NCBI RefSeq assembly: GCF_023806485.1
Contig: NZ_JAMSLR010000011.1
Location: 34,170-98,169 of the forward strand
Direction: 5' to 3'
DNA: 64,000 nt
Origin: Thermalbibacter longus
GTDB lineage: Bacteria > Chloroflexota > Chloroflexia > Thermomicrobiales > Thermomicrobiaceae
Below, in pieces: positions 8,004-16,934 of the stretch (position 1 is the first letter of the stretch; each line of letters opens with the position of its first letter). Under the pieces are notes generated by a model. It made no database searches and had not been told where the DNA came from. It saw nothing but the letters and a program-made list of their open reading frames with translations. Both the position numbers and the translations under genes were made by a program.

Positions 8004-8435
8004 ATGTCGGGTATGTGCAGGGTCTACTCGGCGCGCGCTCAGGTGCCGACGCAGGGGAACGATCAGATGATCGACCTAACACCGATCGCTCGCGAGGCGA
8101 TCGTCGAGAGCGGGCTCCAGCTCGGCATCGTAACCGTCTTCGTTGCTCACTCGACCGCCGGTGTCACGATCAGTGAGTACGAGCCTGGACTGATCGAGGA
8201 CGTGAAGCAGGTAGGAGAGCGAATCGCCCCAGCCGGTTGCGACTATCTCCACGACCGGCTCAACTACGACGACAATGCGCACAGTCACCTGCGGGCTCTG
8301 GTCTTCGGACCGTCGGTCACGGTCCCGTTCGAGAACGGCGAGATGTTGCTCGGGACCTGGCAGCGGGTGGTCTTGATCGACTTCGATACTCATCCCCGAA
8401 CCCGCAACGTCGTTATCCAGGTGCTGGGCCAGTGA
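8004..8435 (+). CDS. YjbQ/UPF0047 family protein
   Basis: The protein of about 143 residues belongs to the YjbQ (UPF0047) family, some of whose members have weak thiamine-phosphate synthase activity. Family features are FVAHSTAGVTISEYE, the HDRLNYDDNAHSHLRA segment with conserved His residues near a metal site, and GTWQRVVLIDFD. ATG at 8004 has GGAG ten bases upstream; ATG 8013 would give 140 residues. Its stop overlaps the next gene's start, indicating co-transcription. The 265 bases before it hold no gene. Confidence 0.88.
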   Translation: MSGMCRVYSARAQVPTQGNDQMIDLTPIAREAIVESGLQLGIVTVFVAHSTAGVTISEYEPGLIEDVKQVGERIAPAGCDYLHDRLNYDDNAHSHLRALVFGPSVTVPFENGEMLLGTWQRVVLIDFDTHPRTRNVVIQVLGQ

Positions 8436-8854
8436 GCGTGCGAGGGGATTCGACCGGTGATCCGGCTGCGGGAGCGGAGTATCGGGCAGCGCTGTCGCGA
8501 GCGCTCTCGGGGTTGCGACACGGTCACGGGTGGTCGCTACGCGAGCTCAGCGAGCGGTCTGGTCTCTCGGTTCCCTACCTGAGCGAGCTGGAGCGCGGGT
8601 TGAAGGCCCCCTCACCGGAAGCGCTGGAGAGCCTGGCTGGTGCGTATGGTCTCTCGCTGGCCGGCCTGCTCCGGGCCATCGCTGACCAGCTCGAGCCGGC
8701 TCCAGCCGAGGAGGTTCCCGCGGCTGCTCCGCCAGATGTCCTCACCGGCCTGACCCAGGAAGATCTGGCCGAGTTGTTGCGCTATGCGGCCTATCTCCGC
8801 TGGCGGCGAGAGCGATTACGTTCTGAGCCAGGGAACCCGCAGTCCACATCGTGA
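8432..8854 (+). CDS. XRE-type HTH transcriptional regulator
   Basis: GTG at 8432 overlaps the yjbQ stop by four bases (GTGA). The 140-residue product has an N-terminal Cro/cI helix-turn-helix at about residues 20-70 (LRELSERSGLSVPYLSELER), followed by a linker rich in Ala, Pro and Glu and a helical tail. Such single-domain regulators often control neighbouring genes, so yjbQ and the downstream rhodanese gene are candidate targets. Ligand and operator are unknown. Confidence 0.85.
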   Translation: MSVRGDSTGDPAAGAEYRAALSRALSGLRHGHGWSLRELSERSGLSVPYLSELERGLKAPSPEALESLAGAYGLSLAGLLRAIADQLEPAPAEEVPAAAPPDVLTGLTQEDLAELLRYAAYLRWRRERLRSEPGNPQSTS

Positions 8855-8913
8855 ATGCCCTGGCGTCCTCGTATACTCATTTGGCGATTCGGGCTCGTGA
8901 TCGGAGATCGGGT

Positions 8914-9789
8914 ATGCCTCTGGAGCTTCGCCGAGAAGATGTCCTGGTCAGCACCGAATGGCTGGCCGAGCGTCTTGGTGACCCGAGCCTGCGTATCCTC
9001 GATTGCCGCTACTACTTCGATGGCCGAGATCCCTACCACGAGTATCGCCAGGGGCATATCCCGGGGGCCATCTACTTCGACTGGGACGCCGCGCTCAGCG
9101 ACCCGAACCACCCGGTCGAATTCATGATGGCCCCACCAGAGCGCGTCGCTGCCGAGTTGGGTCGGCACGGGGTGGGCGATGAGCACCTGATCGTCACGTA
9201 CGATGACGAAGGCGGGCATTTCGGTGCCAGGGTCTGGCTCGTCCTCACCCGCTACGGCCGCGGGCACCAGGTACGGATCCTCGAGGGCGGCTGGACGAAG
9301 TGGCTTGCCGAAGGGCGTCCGGTCAGTACCGAAGAGGCCCCGGTGGTGCCTGCCCGCTTCACGCTCACCGCTGACGCGCATCCCGAGCTGATCGCGACAC
9401 TCGACGATGTCCTCCAGGCGATGAACACCGCTGAGGCTGTGATCCTCGACGTTCGCCGGTTGAGCGAGTACACCGGCGAGGAGGTGCGGTCGCGGCGCGG
9501 CGGGCATGTGCCCGGCGCCATTCATCGCTTCTGGCAGGAGAATCTCGACTGGGACGGGGACCGCACTTTTAAGTCGCCCGAGGAGATCCGGGCCCGGCAC
9601 GAGGCAGTCGGCGTCACCCCCGACACGCCGGTGATCACCTACTGCCAGGGAGGCGTGCGCGCTGCCCACGCGGCGCTGGCGTTGCTGCTGGCCGGCTACC
9701 GGAATGTGCGGGTCTACGAGGGGAGCTGGGCGGAGTGGGGCAACCGCGACGACGTGCCGGTCGAGACCGGTCCCCCTGACCGCACCTGA
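8914..9789 (+). CDS. Two-domain sulfurtransferase (rhodanese)
   Basis: The 291-residue protein is a second tandem-rhodanese enzyme, about 30% diverged by eye from the one at 3.4 kb. The active-site loop is CQGGVRA in the C-terminal domain (about residues 250-256), and the inactive N-terminal domain shows LRILDCRYYFDGRDPYHEY and GHIPGA. I chose ATG at 8914, preceded by GGAG, over an upstream GTG that has no RBS. The CQGGVRA loop differs from CRIGERS and suggests a different sulfur donor or acceptor. Confidence 0.88.
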   Translation: MPLELRREDVLVSTEWLAERLGDPSLRILDCRYYFDGRDPYHEYRQGHIPGAIYFDWDAALSDPNHPVEFMMAPPERVAAELGRHGVGDEHLIVTYDDEGGHFGARVWLVLTRYGRGHQVRILEGGWTKWLAEGRPVSTEEAPVVPARFTLTADAHPELIATLDDVLQAMNTAEAVILDVRRLSEYTGEEVRSRRGGHVPGAIHRFWQENLDWDGDRTFKSPEEIRARHEAVGVTPDTPVITYCQGGVRAAHAALALLLAGYRNVRVYEGSWAEWGNRDDVPVETGPPDRT

Positions 9790-9796
9790 AGCCCGG

Positions 9797-10507
9797 TTAT
9801 TCCGGCTTGCGCGCCACCAGCCGCTCGACCAGTCCGAGCCGGGAGCGCTCGAGCTGCTCCACCACGAGCCCGGCCGCCTCGACATACTCGAGCGGCTCCC
9901 GCAGCAGGTGGTCATGCTCCAGCCGCACGGTGATCGGTTCCAGCAGCCGCTGGATCACCCGGACCGGCAACAGCGGGCTCCGCACGTGCTCCAGTAGGAT
10001 GAGCCGCCCGCCGGGCCTGAGCACGCGCGCGGCTTCCCGGACGGCCTGTGCTGGGTCAGGAATGGTGCAGAGCGAGAGCGTCGAGACTACTGTATCGAAT
10101 GAGGCAGCGGGGAAGTCGAGTGCCTGGGCGTCGCCGGCGCGCAGCTCGACCGGGCGGTTCAGTTGCCGCGCCCGCTCGCGAGCCAGTTCGAGCATGGCCG
10201 GGCTGACATCGATACCGGTCAGGCGGACTTCGGCTGGGTAGTACGGCAGGTTGCGCCCCGTACCGATGCCGATCTCCAGCGTCTCGCCGCGGGCTTGCGC
10301 GGCGGCCCAGCGGCGACCCTCTTTGAAGAGGACCCACTCACCCAGCCTGATTCCCCGGTCGTAGCGCGTCGCTATCCGGTCGTAGAAGCGCCGCACCTGT
10401 TCAGTCTCCTCAGCCGGCGTCACTGGTGATCGCTGGCTGGCCAGCCTCCAGAGGGTGAGGGCCCCGAGCAGCCCGAGAGCCGAGAGAAACAGTCGCCTCC
10501 CGCGCAA
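9797..10507 (-). CDS. Membrane-anchored class I SAM-dependent methyltransferase
   Basis: The 236-residue protein starts with a hydrophobic segment (LFLSALGLLGALTLWRLA, residues 5-22) that likely anchors it. A UbiE/METTL7-like methyltransferase domain follows: LEIGIGTGRNLPYYP is the SAM motif I, LTGIDVSPAMLELA motif II, and VLRPGGRLILLEH motif III. The substrate is unknown; membrane anchoring and similarity to METTL7-type enzymes would allow a lipid or small thiol (inference). It converges with the rhodanese gene, leaving only seven bases. Confidence 0.85.
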   Translation of the reverse strand: MRGRRLFLSALGLLGALTLWRLASQRSPVTPAEETEQVRRFYDRIATRYDRGIRLGEWVLFKEGRRWAAAQARGETLEIGIGTGRNLPYYPAEVRLTGIDVSPAMLELARERARQLNRPVELRAGDAQALDFPAASFDTVVSTLSLCTIPDPAQAVREAARVLRPGGRLILLEHVRSPLLPVRVIQRLLEPITVRLEHDHLLREPLEYVEAAGLVVEQLERSRLGLVERLVARKPE

Positions 10508-10598
10508 GGCAAGCCTCCTTCTCGAAGCACGAGGAGTACCGCTGGTAACGACTCGTCACCGAGTATCGCCGCTTCGGAAGCCCCTGTGAAGCTAGCCA

Positions 10599-12860
10599 CT
10601 ACTCGCCGGAAGGATCGGTTGCCAGTGCCGGTTCGTGTGCCGGGACTCGCCGAGGACCCTCGATGCGCAGATCCGGGAGCCACCGCAGCCAGGCGGGCAG
10701 GTACCAGTTGAAGCGGCCAAGGACCGCCATCGTCGCCGGCACCAGCACGGTGCGGATGACGGTGGCATCGAGCAGGACGGCGACCGCGAGCCCGAAGCCG
10801 AGCTGCTGGAACACGATGAGCCGGCCGGAGGCGAAGCCCGCGAAGACGACAATCATGATGAGCGCCGCTCCGGAGATCAGTCGCCCGGTTGCGGTGAGCC
10901 CAGCGGCGACCGCCTCGCGGTTCGAGCCGGTCAACAGGTAGTGCTCCTGGATGCGGCTGAGCAGGAAGACATGGTAGTCCATGCTGAGTCCGAAGAGCAC
11001 GCAGAAGAGAAAGATCGGCACCCAAGCTTCGATCACCGGCGTGTGCGTGAATCCGAGGAGCTCGTTCCCGATGCCCTTCTGAAAGACGATGGTCAATGTG
11101 CCGTACGCTGCGCCGACCGAGAGCAGGTTGAGCAAGATGGCCTTCGCCGGGATCACGATCGAGCGGAAGGCAATCAGCAACAGGATGAAGCTCAGGCTCA
11201 GGACGAAGGCAAAGATCCAGGGGGTGAAGCGGTCCATCAGGTCGAGGAAGTCAGTGTTGAAGGCTGAACTCCCGGTAACGTAGACCCGTGCTGGCACTCC
11301 GTTGAAGGCGGTGGGGATCAGCTCACCGCGCAGGGTCTTGACCGCCTGAATCGCCTCGGGGCTCGAGGGGTCTACCGCAAGCGGTACCCTGATCACGGCC
11401 AGGTTGCCGGCAGTCGTCCACTCGACCTCGGCCGCTGGGGTAAACGGCGGGGTTCGACGCATGCGCTCGACGAGCCTGGCGATGGCGGCCTCGGACTCAG
11501 GCGTGCGCTGCCCATCGACCGCGATCTCGATGGGGTCCAGCAATCCGGTGGGGAAGTCTCTCGCCAGTGCCTGGTAGGCGTGCTTGACCTCGCCGTCGGG
11601 CAAGGTGGAAAGGTTGTCCGCGCTCCCTCGCCGGAGATCGAGCGAGGGGAGCGCCAGCGCGACCAGCACTAGTCCGGCAGCGGCGGCGCTCAGGAGCGGC
11701 CGTGCCATGATCAGGTGCGTGATGCGCCACCAGAAGCCAATCCTACCGGCGGAGCCGGCGCCCTGATTGGATACCATGCTCGGCGTCATTACCCGGGTGC
11801 GACGCCGTCGTGGCCAGTCGATCCTGTCTCCCAGGAGCCCCAGCAACGCTGGCACCAGCGTGAGCATAGCGAGCATGGCTACCAGCACGACCACCACGGC
11901 CCCTGCCCCCAGGCTGCGGAAGATGTTCGTGGGGAGGAACACAAGACCGGCGAGCGTCAGCACGACGGTCATCCCGGAGAAGAGCACCGCTTTGCCGGCC
12001 GTGGCGCCGGCATTCCCCACCGCGTCCACGACCGCGAGGCCCTTGCTGCGCTCCTCGCGGTAGCGCGAGATGATGAACAGCGCGTAGTCGATGCCGATCG
12101 CCAGCCCGATCATCGTGATCATGTTGACGACGTAGAGGGAAAGATCGACGAAGCGGCCGACGAAGGTGGTCAGCCCCAGCGCGATGATGATCGAGACGAT
12201 CGACAGAATCACCGGGACGCCCGCCGCGACCAGCGCGCCGAAGACGGCGATGAGAACCAGCAACGCGATCGGCAGCCCGATCGCCTCGCCGCGGCGAAGA
12301 TCCGACTCGGCGACCTGATTGAACTCGTGGTGGACAGTGATCGATCCCAGGGAGAGCACCTCGAAGCCGGGCCGGTTAAGCTCGCGAACCAGTGCTTCGT
12401 ACTCTTCGGCGCGCCCGGAGATCTGCTCGACCGTTCCGGCCATCTGAACCCGCATCAGCAAGGCGTGGCGATCAGGGGAGACCATCGACCCGGCGGCGGG
12501 ATGGCCGAGCGCCTCGAGATGATAGTAGGTCACGACGGCGTCGATAAGGTGCGAGCGCTCGGTGAGCCGGCGAACGATGTCCTGGACGGTGGCCTGGAAT
12601 ACCGGGTCATCGACCGTGGAGATGTCCGAGCGGACGATGAGCGTTTCGATGGCAGGGTTATCGGAGTGGAAGCCTTGCAGCAGAAGCTCGCGCCCGCGCA
12701 CGGATTCGGGCTTGTTCGTGAAGCGTGCGGTGGTGTCGAGTTGCAGGTGGGTCGCCGCCATGGCGGCGAGGACGAGCGCGAGGAGCCAGAAGCCGATCAC
12801 TGGCTGAGGGTAGCGCGCGCTGGTCCTGGCGATCGAGCGCGTCGATGGGATACCGGTCAT
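10599..12860 (-). CDS. MMPL/RND-family transporter
   Basis: The 753-residue protein is an MMPL-type RND exporter driven by the proton gradient. It has the expected duplicated layout: helix 1 (residues 20-36), a large periplasmic domain, helices 2-6 with FGALVAAGVPVILSIVSIII and GLAIGIDYALFIISRYREE (the conserved Asp-Tyr of the proton relay), then a second periplasmic domain and helices 7-12 with FGLSMDYHVFLLSRIQEHY. ATG at 12860 follows AAGGGAAGGGAGCGATCG. Cargo is unknown; lipids or drugs are usual. Confidence 0.9.
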   Translation of the reverse strand: MTGIPSTRSIARTSARYPQPVIGFWLLALVLAAMAATHLQLDTTARFTNKPESVRGRELLLQGFHSDNPAIETLIVRSDISTVDDPVFQATVQDIVRRLTERSHLIDAVVTYYHLEALGHPAAGSMVSPDRHALLMRVQMAGTVEQISGRAEEYEALVRELNRPGFEVLSLGSITVHHEFNQVAESDLRRGEAIGLPIALLVLIAVFGALVAAGVPVILSIVSIIIALGLTTFVGRFVDLSLYVVNMITMIGLAIGIDYALFIISRYREERSKGLAVVDAVGNAGATAGKAVLFSGMTVVLTLAGLVFLPTNIFRSLGAGAVVVVLVAMLAMLTLVPALLGLLGDRIDWPRRRRTRVMTPSMVSNQGAGSAGRIGFWWRITHLIMARPLLSAAAAGLVLVALALPSLDLRRGSADNLSTLPDGEVKHAYQALARDFPTGLLDPIEIAVDGQRTPESEAAIARLVERMRRTPPFTPAAEVEWTTAGNLAVIRVPLAVDPSSPEAIQAVKTLRGELIPTAFNGVPARVYVTGSSAFNTDFLDLMDRFTPWIFAFVLSLSFILLLIAFRSIVIPAKAILLNLLSVGAAYGTLTIVFQKGIGNELLGFTHTPVIEAWVPIFLFCVLFGLSMDYHVFLLSRIQEHYLLTGSNREAVAAGLTATGRLISGAALIMIVVFAGFASGRLIVFQQLGFGLAVAVLLDATVIRTVLVPATMAVLGRFNWYLPAWLRWLPDLRIEGPRRVPAHEPALATDPSGE

Positions 12861-12897
12861 CGATCGCTCCCTTCCCTTCCCACTTCCCGTTGGTTTA

Positions 12898-12918
12898 CCT
12901 ATATACTCGTATACTACA
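12898..12918 (-). promoter_or_regulatory. AT-rich direct repeat upstream of the MMPL gene
   Basis: On the minus strand AGTATACGAGTATATAGG carries the direct repeat AGTATA-CG-AGTATA, about 40-60 bases before the MMPL start. It is strikingly AT-rich for this genome and could supply the -10 element and an operator. The remaining bases up to 13148 show nothing else. Confidence 0.4.
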
Positions 12919-13148
12919 AGACCTCAGAGGGGTACGCCCTCCGGCGGCCCCAAGGCTACCAAAGCGCGGCCGCCGGCGACGGCCACTGCGGCAGATTCAC
13001 CCGCGATCGCGTGACCGTTTTCCCTGAACTCTCACCGGTTTATCCGCACCACCACGCGGGCCTGCCAACGCCATGTCATTCGCCGCGCCGCGGTCTCCGC
13101 ATACCACTACCCTCGACCGGCCAATTCGACCCGGTCGCTAGGGACCCG

Positions 13149-13787
13149 GTGACGAGAGTGGGGGAACGCTGGCGCGTTCGCGAGGATTCCGGTACGCTTG
13201 AGCCGGAGGTCGGTTCTGAGCAGAGGCTGCGTGCAACTGTGTGGCTTATCGTTCCGCTCGTCTTTCTCCTTTCATGGAAGACATGCCACCGCTTCGGCCA
13301 GGCGGTGAACGAGACCGCTGCCTGGATCATCGGCTACCTGTTGACGGCAGGGGTGATCTGGGTCACGGATGTCGGAGGGATCGACATCATCTCGGCCAAC
13401 CCGGTCGGCCCTGGAGCGGCCGTCGCCTACTCCGGCGGCTTTGCCGGGATGATCGTCAGCCGGTATCGCTGGAAGCGCCGTGGGGGCCATCTCCAGCCGG
13501 CTGATGACCGGCTTTCTCGGGCGCTTCGCGCTATGCGCACCAAGCCCGCTACCCCCGCTCGTCCGGCCAATTCGCCGCCTTCGCCCTCCCCATCGGCTGC
13601 CCGCGCATCGTCGCGACCTCGCACCCAGCCCGCTGCGCAGGCACGACCGGTGGCTGAGCAGTCGATCGGCCGAGCGCTCGGCACGGCCGTGCGGATGGCG
13701 AGCACGCGGCAAGGCGGCAAACCGAACCGCTGGGTACGCGCGTTGAACGCGATGCTCGATGGAGACTCCAACCGCAAGCGCCGGTGA
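13149..13787 (+). CDS. Hypothetical membrane protein with basic, Ala/Pro-rich tail
   Basis: This frame encodes about 212 residues with two hydrophobic segments (VWLIVPLVFLLSW, and AAWIIGYLLTAGVIWVTDVGG) and a third weaker one at AVAYSGGFAGMIV. A long Ala/Pro/Ser/Arg-rich basic tail follows, probably cytoplasmic and disordered. The open frame extends far upstream only as a shadow of the MMPL gene. GTG 13149, GTG 13158 and GTG 13240 are all possible starts and none has a clear RBS. I do not recognise the family. Confidence 0.5.
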   Translation: MTRVGERWRVREDSGTLEPEVGSEQRLRATVWLIVPLVFLLSWKTCHRFGQAVNETAAWIIGYLLTAGVIWVTDVGGIDIISANPVGPGAAVAYSGGFAGMIVSRYRWKRRGGHLQPADDRLSRALRAMRTKPATPARPANSPPSPSPSAARASSRPRTQPAAQARPVAEQSIGRALGTAVRMASTRQGGKPNRWVRALNAMLDGDSNRKRR

Positions 13788-13816
13788 GCGGTCGGGCAGG
13801 GTATTAGGGCACGCCC

Positions 13817-14626
13817 TTACGGCTTAATGGCCGTGAGGTGCAGCCCGGAGGCGAGCATCCGTCCGCGGGCAATCCGGTCTTCCAGGTAGGCAAGGCGCCA
13901 GGTCACGGCGAAGATGGCTCGGGTTACCCAGCGCACCGCTGGCAGCGGGAGCCAGCCAGGCCCGCCGGCCTGGCGCTCGCGCTGCCAGTAGTCCACCAGG
14001 TCGTGAAATTGGCCGACGGGGTGGAAGCTGTACGCAAGATGGCGAATCTCCAGGCCCGCTTCCCAGACGAGCCGCGACACCTGCTCGTCGTCGAACCGGT
14101 TGATGTGGCCGACGTGGTCGCGCTTCCAACGGTGGATCGGGATGCGCTGGCTGTGCTCCAGCAGCCGGTAGACCGTCGCTGGCTGCGCCTCGAGCGGCAC
14201 ATAGGCGTGCAGGATGCCGCCGGGCCGGAGCACGCGCGCAATCTCTGCCAACATGCCCCGATAGTCCGGCACATGCTCTAGGAGATCGAAGAAGACGACT
14301 GCTGAGAAGGTGCAGTCACCGAAGGGCAACCTGGCAGCGTCGAGCGCCAGATAGCGGCCGCCCGCGTGGCGCTGGCACGCCTCCCTCACGGCCGTCAGGC
14401 TCAGGTCGCCGCCGATGAGCTCCAGATCTGGCCGAGCCTGGGCGATTGCCCGCACATAGCGTCCTGCCCCGCAGCCGGGTATTAGGACGCGCCCTCGAGC
14501 CTCGGCCAGCGCCTGCAAGGCGTAGCGCAACCGCAAACCGCCCGGGTTACGGTCTGAGGGCCGGAGGTCATCCCGCCCCTGGATCTTGGCCGGATCTTCG
14601 ACGTGGTAGCGGCCGACCTGCCTCAC
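13817..14626 (-). CDS. Class I SAM-dependent methyltransferase
   Basis: The 269-residue protein has a standard methyltransferase core: VLIPGCGAGRYVRAIAQA (motif I), LIGGDLSLTAVREA (motif II), VVFFDLLEHVPDY and VLRPGGILHAYVP. The C-terminal part has conserved His and Trp residues and resembles UbiG-like or glycolipid-associated enzymes, but the substrate cannot be told. GTG at 14626 overlaps the stop of the upstream HAD gene by four bases, so the two are translationally coupled. Confidence 0.85.
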   Translation of the reverse strand: MRQVGRYHVEDPAKIQGRDDLRPSDRNPGGLRLRYALQALAEARGRVLIPGCGAGRYVRAIAQARPDLELIGGDLSLTAVREACQRHAGGRYLALDAARLPFGDCTFSAVVFFDLLEHVPDYRGMLAEIARVLRPGGILHAYVPLEAQPATVYRLLEHSQRIPIHRWKRDHVGHINRFDDEQVSRLVWEAGLEIRHLAYSFHPVGQFHDLVDYWQRERQAGGPGWLPLPAVRWVTRAIFAVTWRLAYLEDRIARGRMLASGLHLTAIKP

Positions 14627-15456
14627 GAACGCTCCTCGCGGAAGTAGTCGACGAGCGGCTCCAGATTCGGCAGCACGAGGTCGGGGCGCACATGGCTGTC
14701 GTCCACGTCGCTCAGCGTGGCGACGCCGGTCAGAACCAGCGCGGTTCGGAAGCCAGCGCGCTGCCCGGCGAGCACATCCGTATCGAGCCGGTCGCCGATC
14801 GCAAGCACCTGCGCTGGCTCGACGCCGAGCAGCGCGGCGGCCTGGAGCATGATCGCCGGCTCCGGCTTGCCGATCACGACCGGCGTGACGTCGGTCGCGG
14901 CGACCAGCGCCGCGATGATTGCCCCAGCCCCCGGGATCAGGCCTTCCTCCGAGGGAAACGTCTTGTCCGGGTTGGTCGCCACGTAGTGCGCTCCCCGGCG
15001 GATGGCCAGCGTCGCGATTCGAAGCTTATCGTAGGTAAGGCTGAAGTCGGCTCCGCTCACCACCACCTCGGCATCGGACTCTGCTGGCGCGAAGTGGCCA
15101 TCGCCGAGGATGGCCTGCTGCAGCGAGGCCATCCCGACGATGTAGATGCGAGTGCCGGGTGGGTACTGCTGCTCCAGCCAGGCTCGGGTCACCAGGCTCG
15201 AGGTCAAGATGCGATCTGGCGGGGTGGAGATCCCCATCCCGGCGAGCTTCTCGGCGTACTGGGCGGGCGTGCGGGTCGAGTTGTTGGTGACCATCGCGTA
15301 GGGGAGTCCTCGACGGTCGAGCTCCGCAAGCAGCTCACGCACGTGCGGCAGCCGGGTGTTGCCCCGATACAGCACCCCGTCCATGTCGAAAACGAGCGCG
15401 CGGACGTCGCGCAGCACCTGCTCGATCTCCACCTTTCCGCTCAGGACAGCCGTCAC
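14623..15456 (-). CDS. HAD-IIA family phosphatase (NagD-like)
   Basis: The 277-residue protein is a HAD hydrolase of subfamily IIA, such as NagD, phosphoglycolate or 4-nitrophenyl phosphatases. Motif I is VFDMDGVLYRG with the nucleophile Asp, motif II is MVTNNSTRTPAQY, and motif IV is VLAIGDRLDTDVLAGQRAG near residue 220. The cap is the IIA type lying between motifs II and III. GTG at 15456 follows AGGAGGCCAG. Substrate specificity cannot be read from sequence. Confidence 0.9.
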   Translation of the reverse strand: MTAVLSGKVEIEQVLRDVRALVFDMDGVLYRGNTRLPHVRELLAELDRRGLPYAMVTNNSTRTPAQYAEKLAGMGISTPPDRILTSSLVTRAWLEQQYPPGTRIYIVGMASLQQAILGDGHFAPAESDAEVVVSGADFSLTYDKLRIATLAIRRGAHYVATNPDKTFPSEEGLIPGAGAIIAALVAATDVTPVVIGKPEPAIMLQAAALLGVEPAQVLAIGDRLDTDVLAGQRAGFRTALVLTGVATLSDVDDSHVRPDLVLPNLEPLVDYFREERS

Positions 15457-15713
15457 CTGGCCTCCTCCTTGCTTCGATCACTCGACTCGCTCGCCGATTC
15501 CGGCTGCTCGATCGCGGCTCTGGCCGCTAGCATCGTAGTGCCGGATCGCGTCTCGAACACCGCAAGCCTGCCGGGCATCGCGTCGTCCTTGACGCTCTGC
15601 ACACCATCGGCGAGCATAGCATAGCCCCGGCCGCCGCTCTGGGCAGCACGGCCCGGGTATGTCGTCCCAGCGATCGAGTGGCGGCAGCGCCCAAGATGAG
15701 GAGGTCTCGGTCG

Positions 15714-16934
15714 ATGAGCGCCGACCCCCGGCTCGATGCGACGCTTGCAGAGCGCGTGCTGGCAGAGATCCGCGAGGATGAGGTGATCGCGTTCCTGCGC
15801 GATCTGGTCAGGATCCCGACCGTCAACCCACCAGGCGATGTCCGCGACGCGGCCGAGTACTGCCGGCGCACGCTCGCCGCCGAGGGCTTCGAGACCGAGT
15901 TCGAGACCGCCGAACCTAGCAAGCCGAACTTGATCGCTTGGCTGCGCGCCGGGGACGGGCCCACTCTCCTCTTCAACTCTCACCTCGATGTCGTCCCGGT
16001 CGGCGAGGAGGCGAGCTGGACACACCCGCCGTTCGCGGCCGAGATCTCCGAAGGCAGGGTCTACGGCCGGGGCGCCAACGACGACAAGGCCAGTGTCACC
16101 GCCCAGGTGATGGGGGCGATCGCGTTGAAGCGCTCGGGCGTTCCCATCCGCGGCACATTGATCGTCAACGAGGTGGCCGACGAGGAGGTGGGCGGGCGGC
16201 TCGGAGCGCACCTGATCGCCGAGCGGCCCGACATCCAGCCGGACTACGTGATCGTCGGCGAGCCCACCCTGAATCGCATCTGTGTGGGTGAGCGCGGCGG
16301 AGTCGGCATCAGCGTGGTGGTCTACGGCCGCACGGCGCATGGCGCGCTCCCGTGGGAGGGAGTCAACGCGATCGAGGGGATGGCCAGGGTCATCACCGCG
16401 CTGCAACAGGAGCTGTGGCCGAGGCTCGAGCGGAAGACCCACCCCTATTTCGCCCATGCCTCCGCCACGATTAGCCTGATCGAGGGTGGAGTCAAGACGA
16501 ACGTGGTTCCCGACCGCTGCTCCATCTTTATCGATCGCCGGCTGATCCCGGGCGAGATGCCGGAGGAGGCGATCGCCGAGGTGCGCGAGGTGGCCGAGCG
16601 AGCAGTGGCCGGCGTGCCTGGCTTGCGAGTCGAGGTCGGCCCGGCGCGGGAGTGGGGTGGTCGACCGGCAGTTATGAGCCCCCCAGAGAGCCCGGTGGTC
16701 CAGGGCATGCTCGCGGTCAACCGCTTCCTGGGGCTCGACACCGAGCTGACCGGGTTCAGCATGGGCACCGATGGGCGCTTCTTCGCCGCCAAGGGGTACC
16801 CGACGATCATCTACGGCCCGGGAGACCCCTCGCTGGCGCACAAGCCGGACGAGTGGGTCGGCATCGACGAGGTGATGGCCGCGACCAGGGCGTATGCGCT
16901 GGCCGCGCTGGCGTTCCTCGGCGCTCGAGGCTAG
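15714..16934 (+). CDS. M20 family metallopeptidase (ArgE/DapE-like)
   Basis: The 406-residue protein is an M20-type zinc hydrolase deacylating or cleaving amino-acid derivatives. Metal ligands and catalysts are visible in NSHLDVVPVG (His, Asp), RGANDDKAS (bridging Asp), NEVADEEVGG (catalytic Glu) and the terminal AHKPDEWV (His). The middle HGALPWEGVNAIE block belongs to the dimerisation domain. ATG at 15714 is favoured by GAGGAGGTCTCGGTCG. Its stop overlaps the convergent rraA-like stop by four bases. The substrate could be an N-acyl amino acid or dipeptide. Confidence 0.88.
   Translation: MSADPRLDATLAERVLAEIREDEVIAFLRDLVRIPTVNPPGDVRDAAEYCRRTLAAEGFETEFETAEPSKPNLIAWLRAGDGPTLLFNSHLDVVPVGEEASWTHPPFAAEISEGRVYGRGANDDKASVTAQVMGAIALKRSGVPIRGTLIVNEVADEEVGGRLGAHLIAERPDIQPDYVIVGEPTLNRICVGERGGVGISVVVYGRTAHGALPWEGVNAIEGMARVITALQQELWPRLERKTHPYFAHASATISLIEGGVKTNVVPDRCSIFIDRRLIPGEMPEEAIAEVREVAERAVAGVPGLRVEVGPAREWGGRPAVMSPPESPVVQGMLAVNRFLGLDTELTGFSMGTDGRFFAAKGYPTIIYGPGDPSLAHKPDEWVGIDEVMAATRAYALAALAFLGARG

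Noticed and set aside
11715..13148. Long rightward frame joined to the 13.1-13.8 kb protein (690 codons in total)
   Set aside because: Its first two thirds are antisense to the clear MMPL transporter gene and are rich in Arg, Asp and His. Only the part after 13149 looks like a protein.
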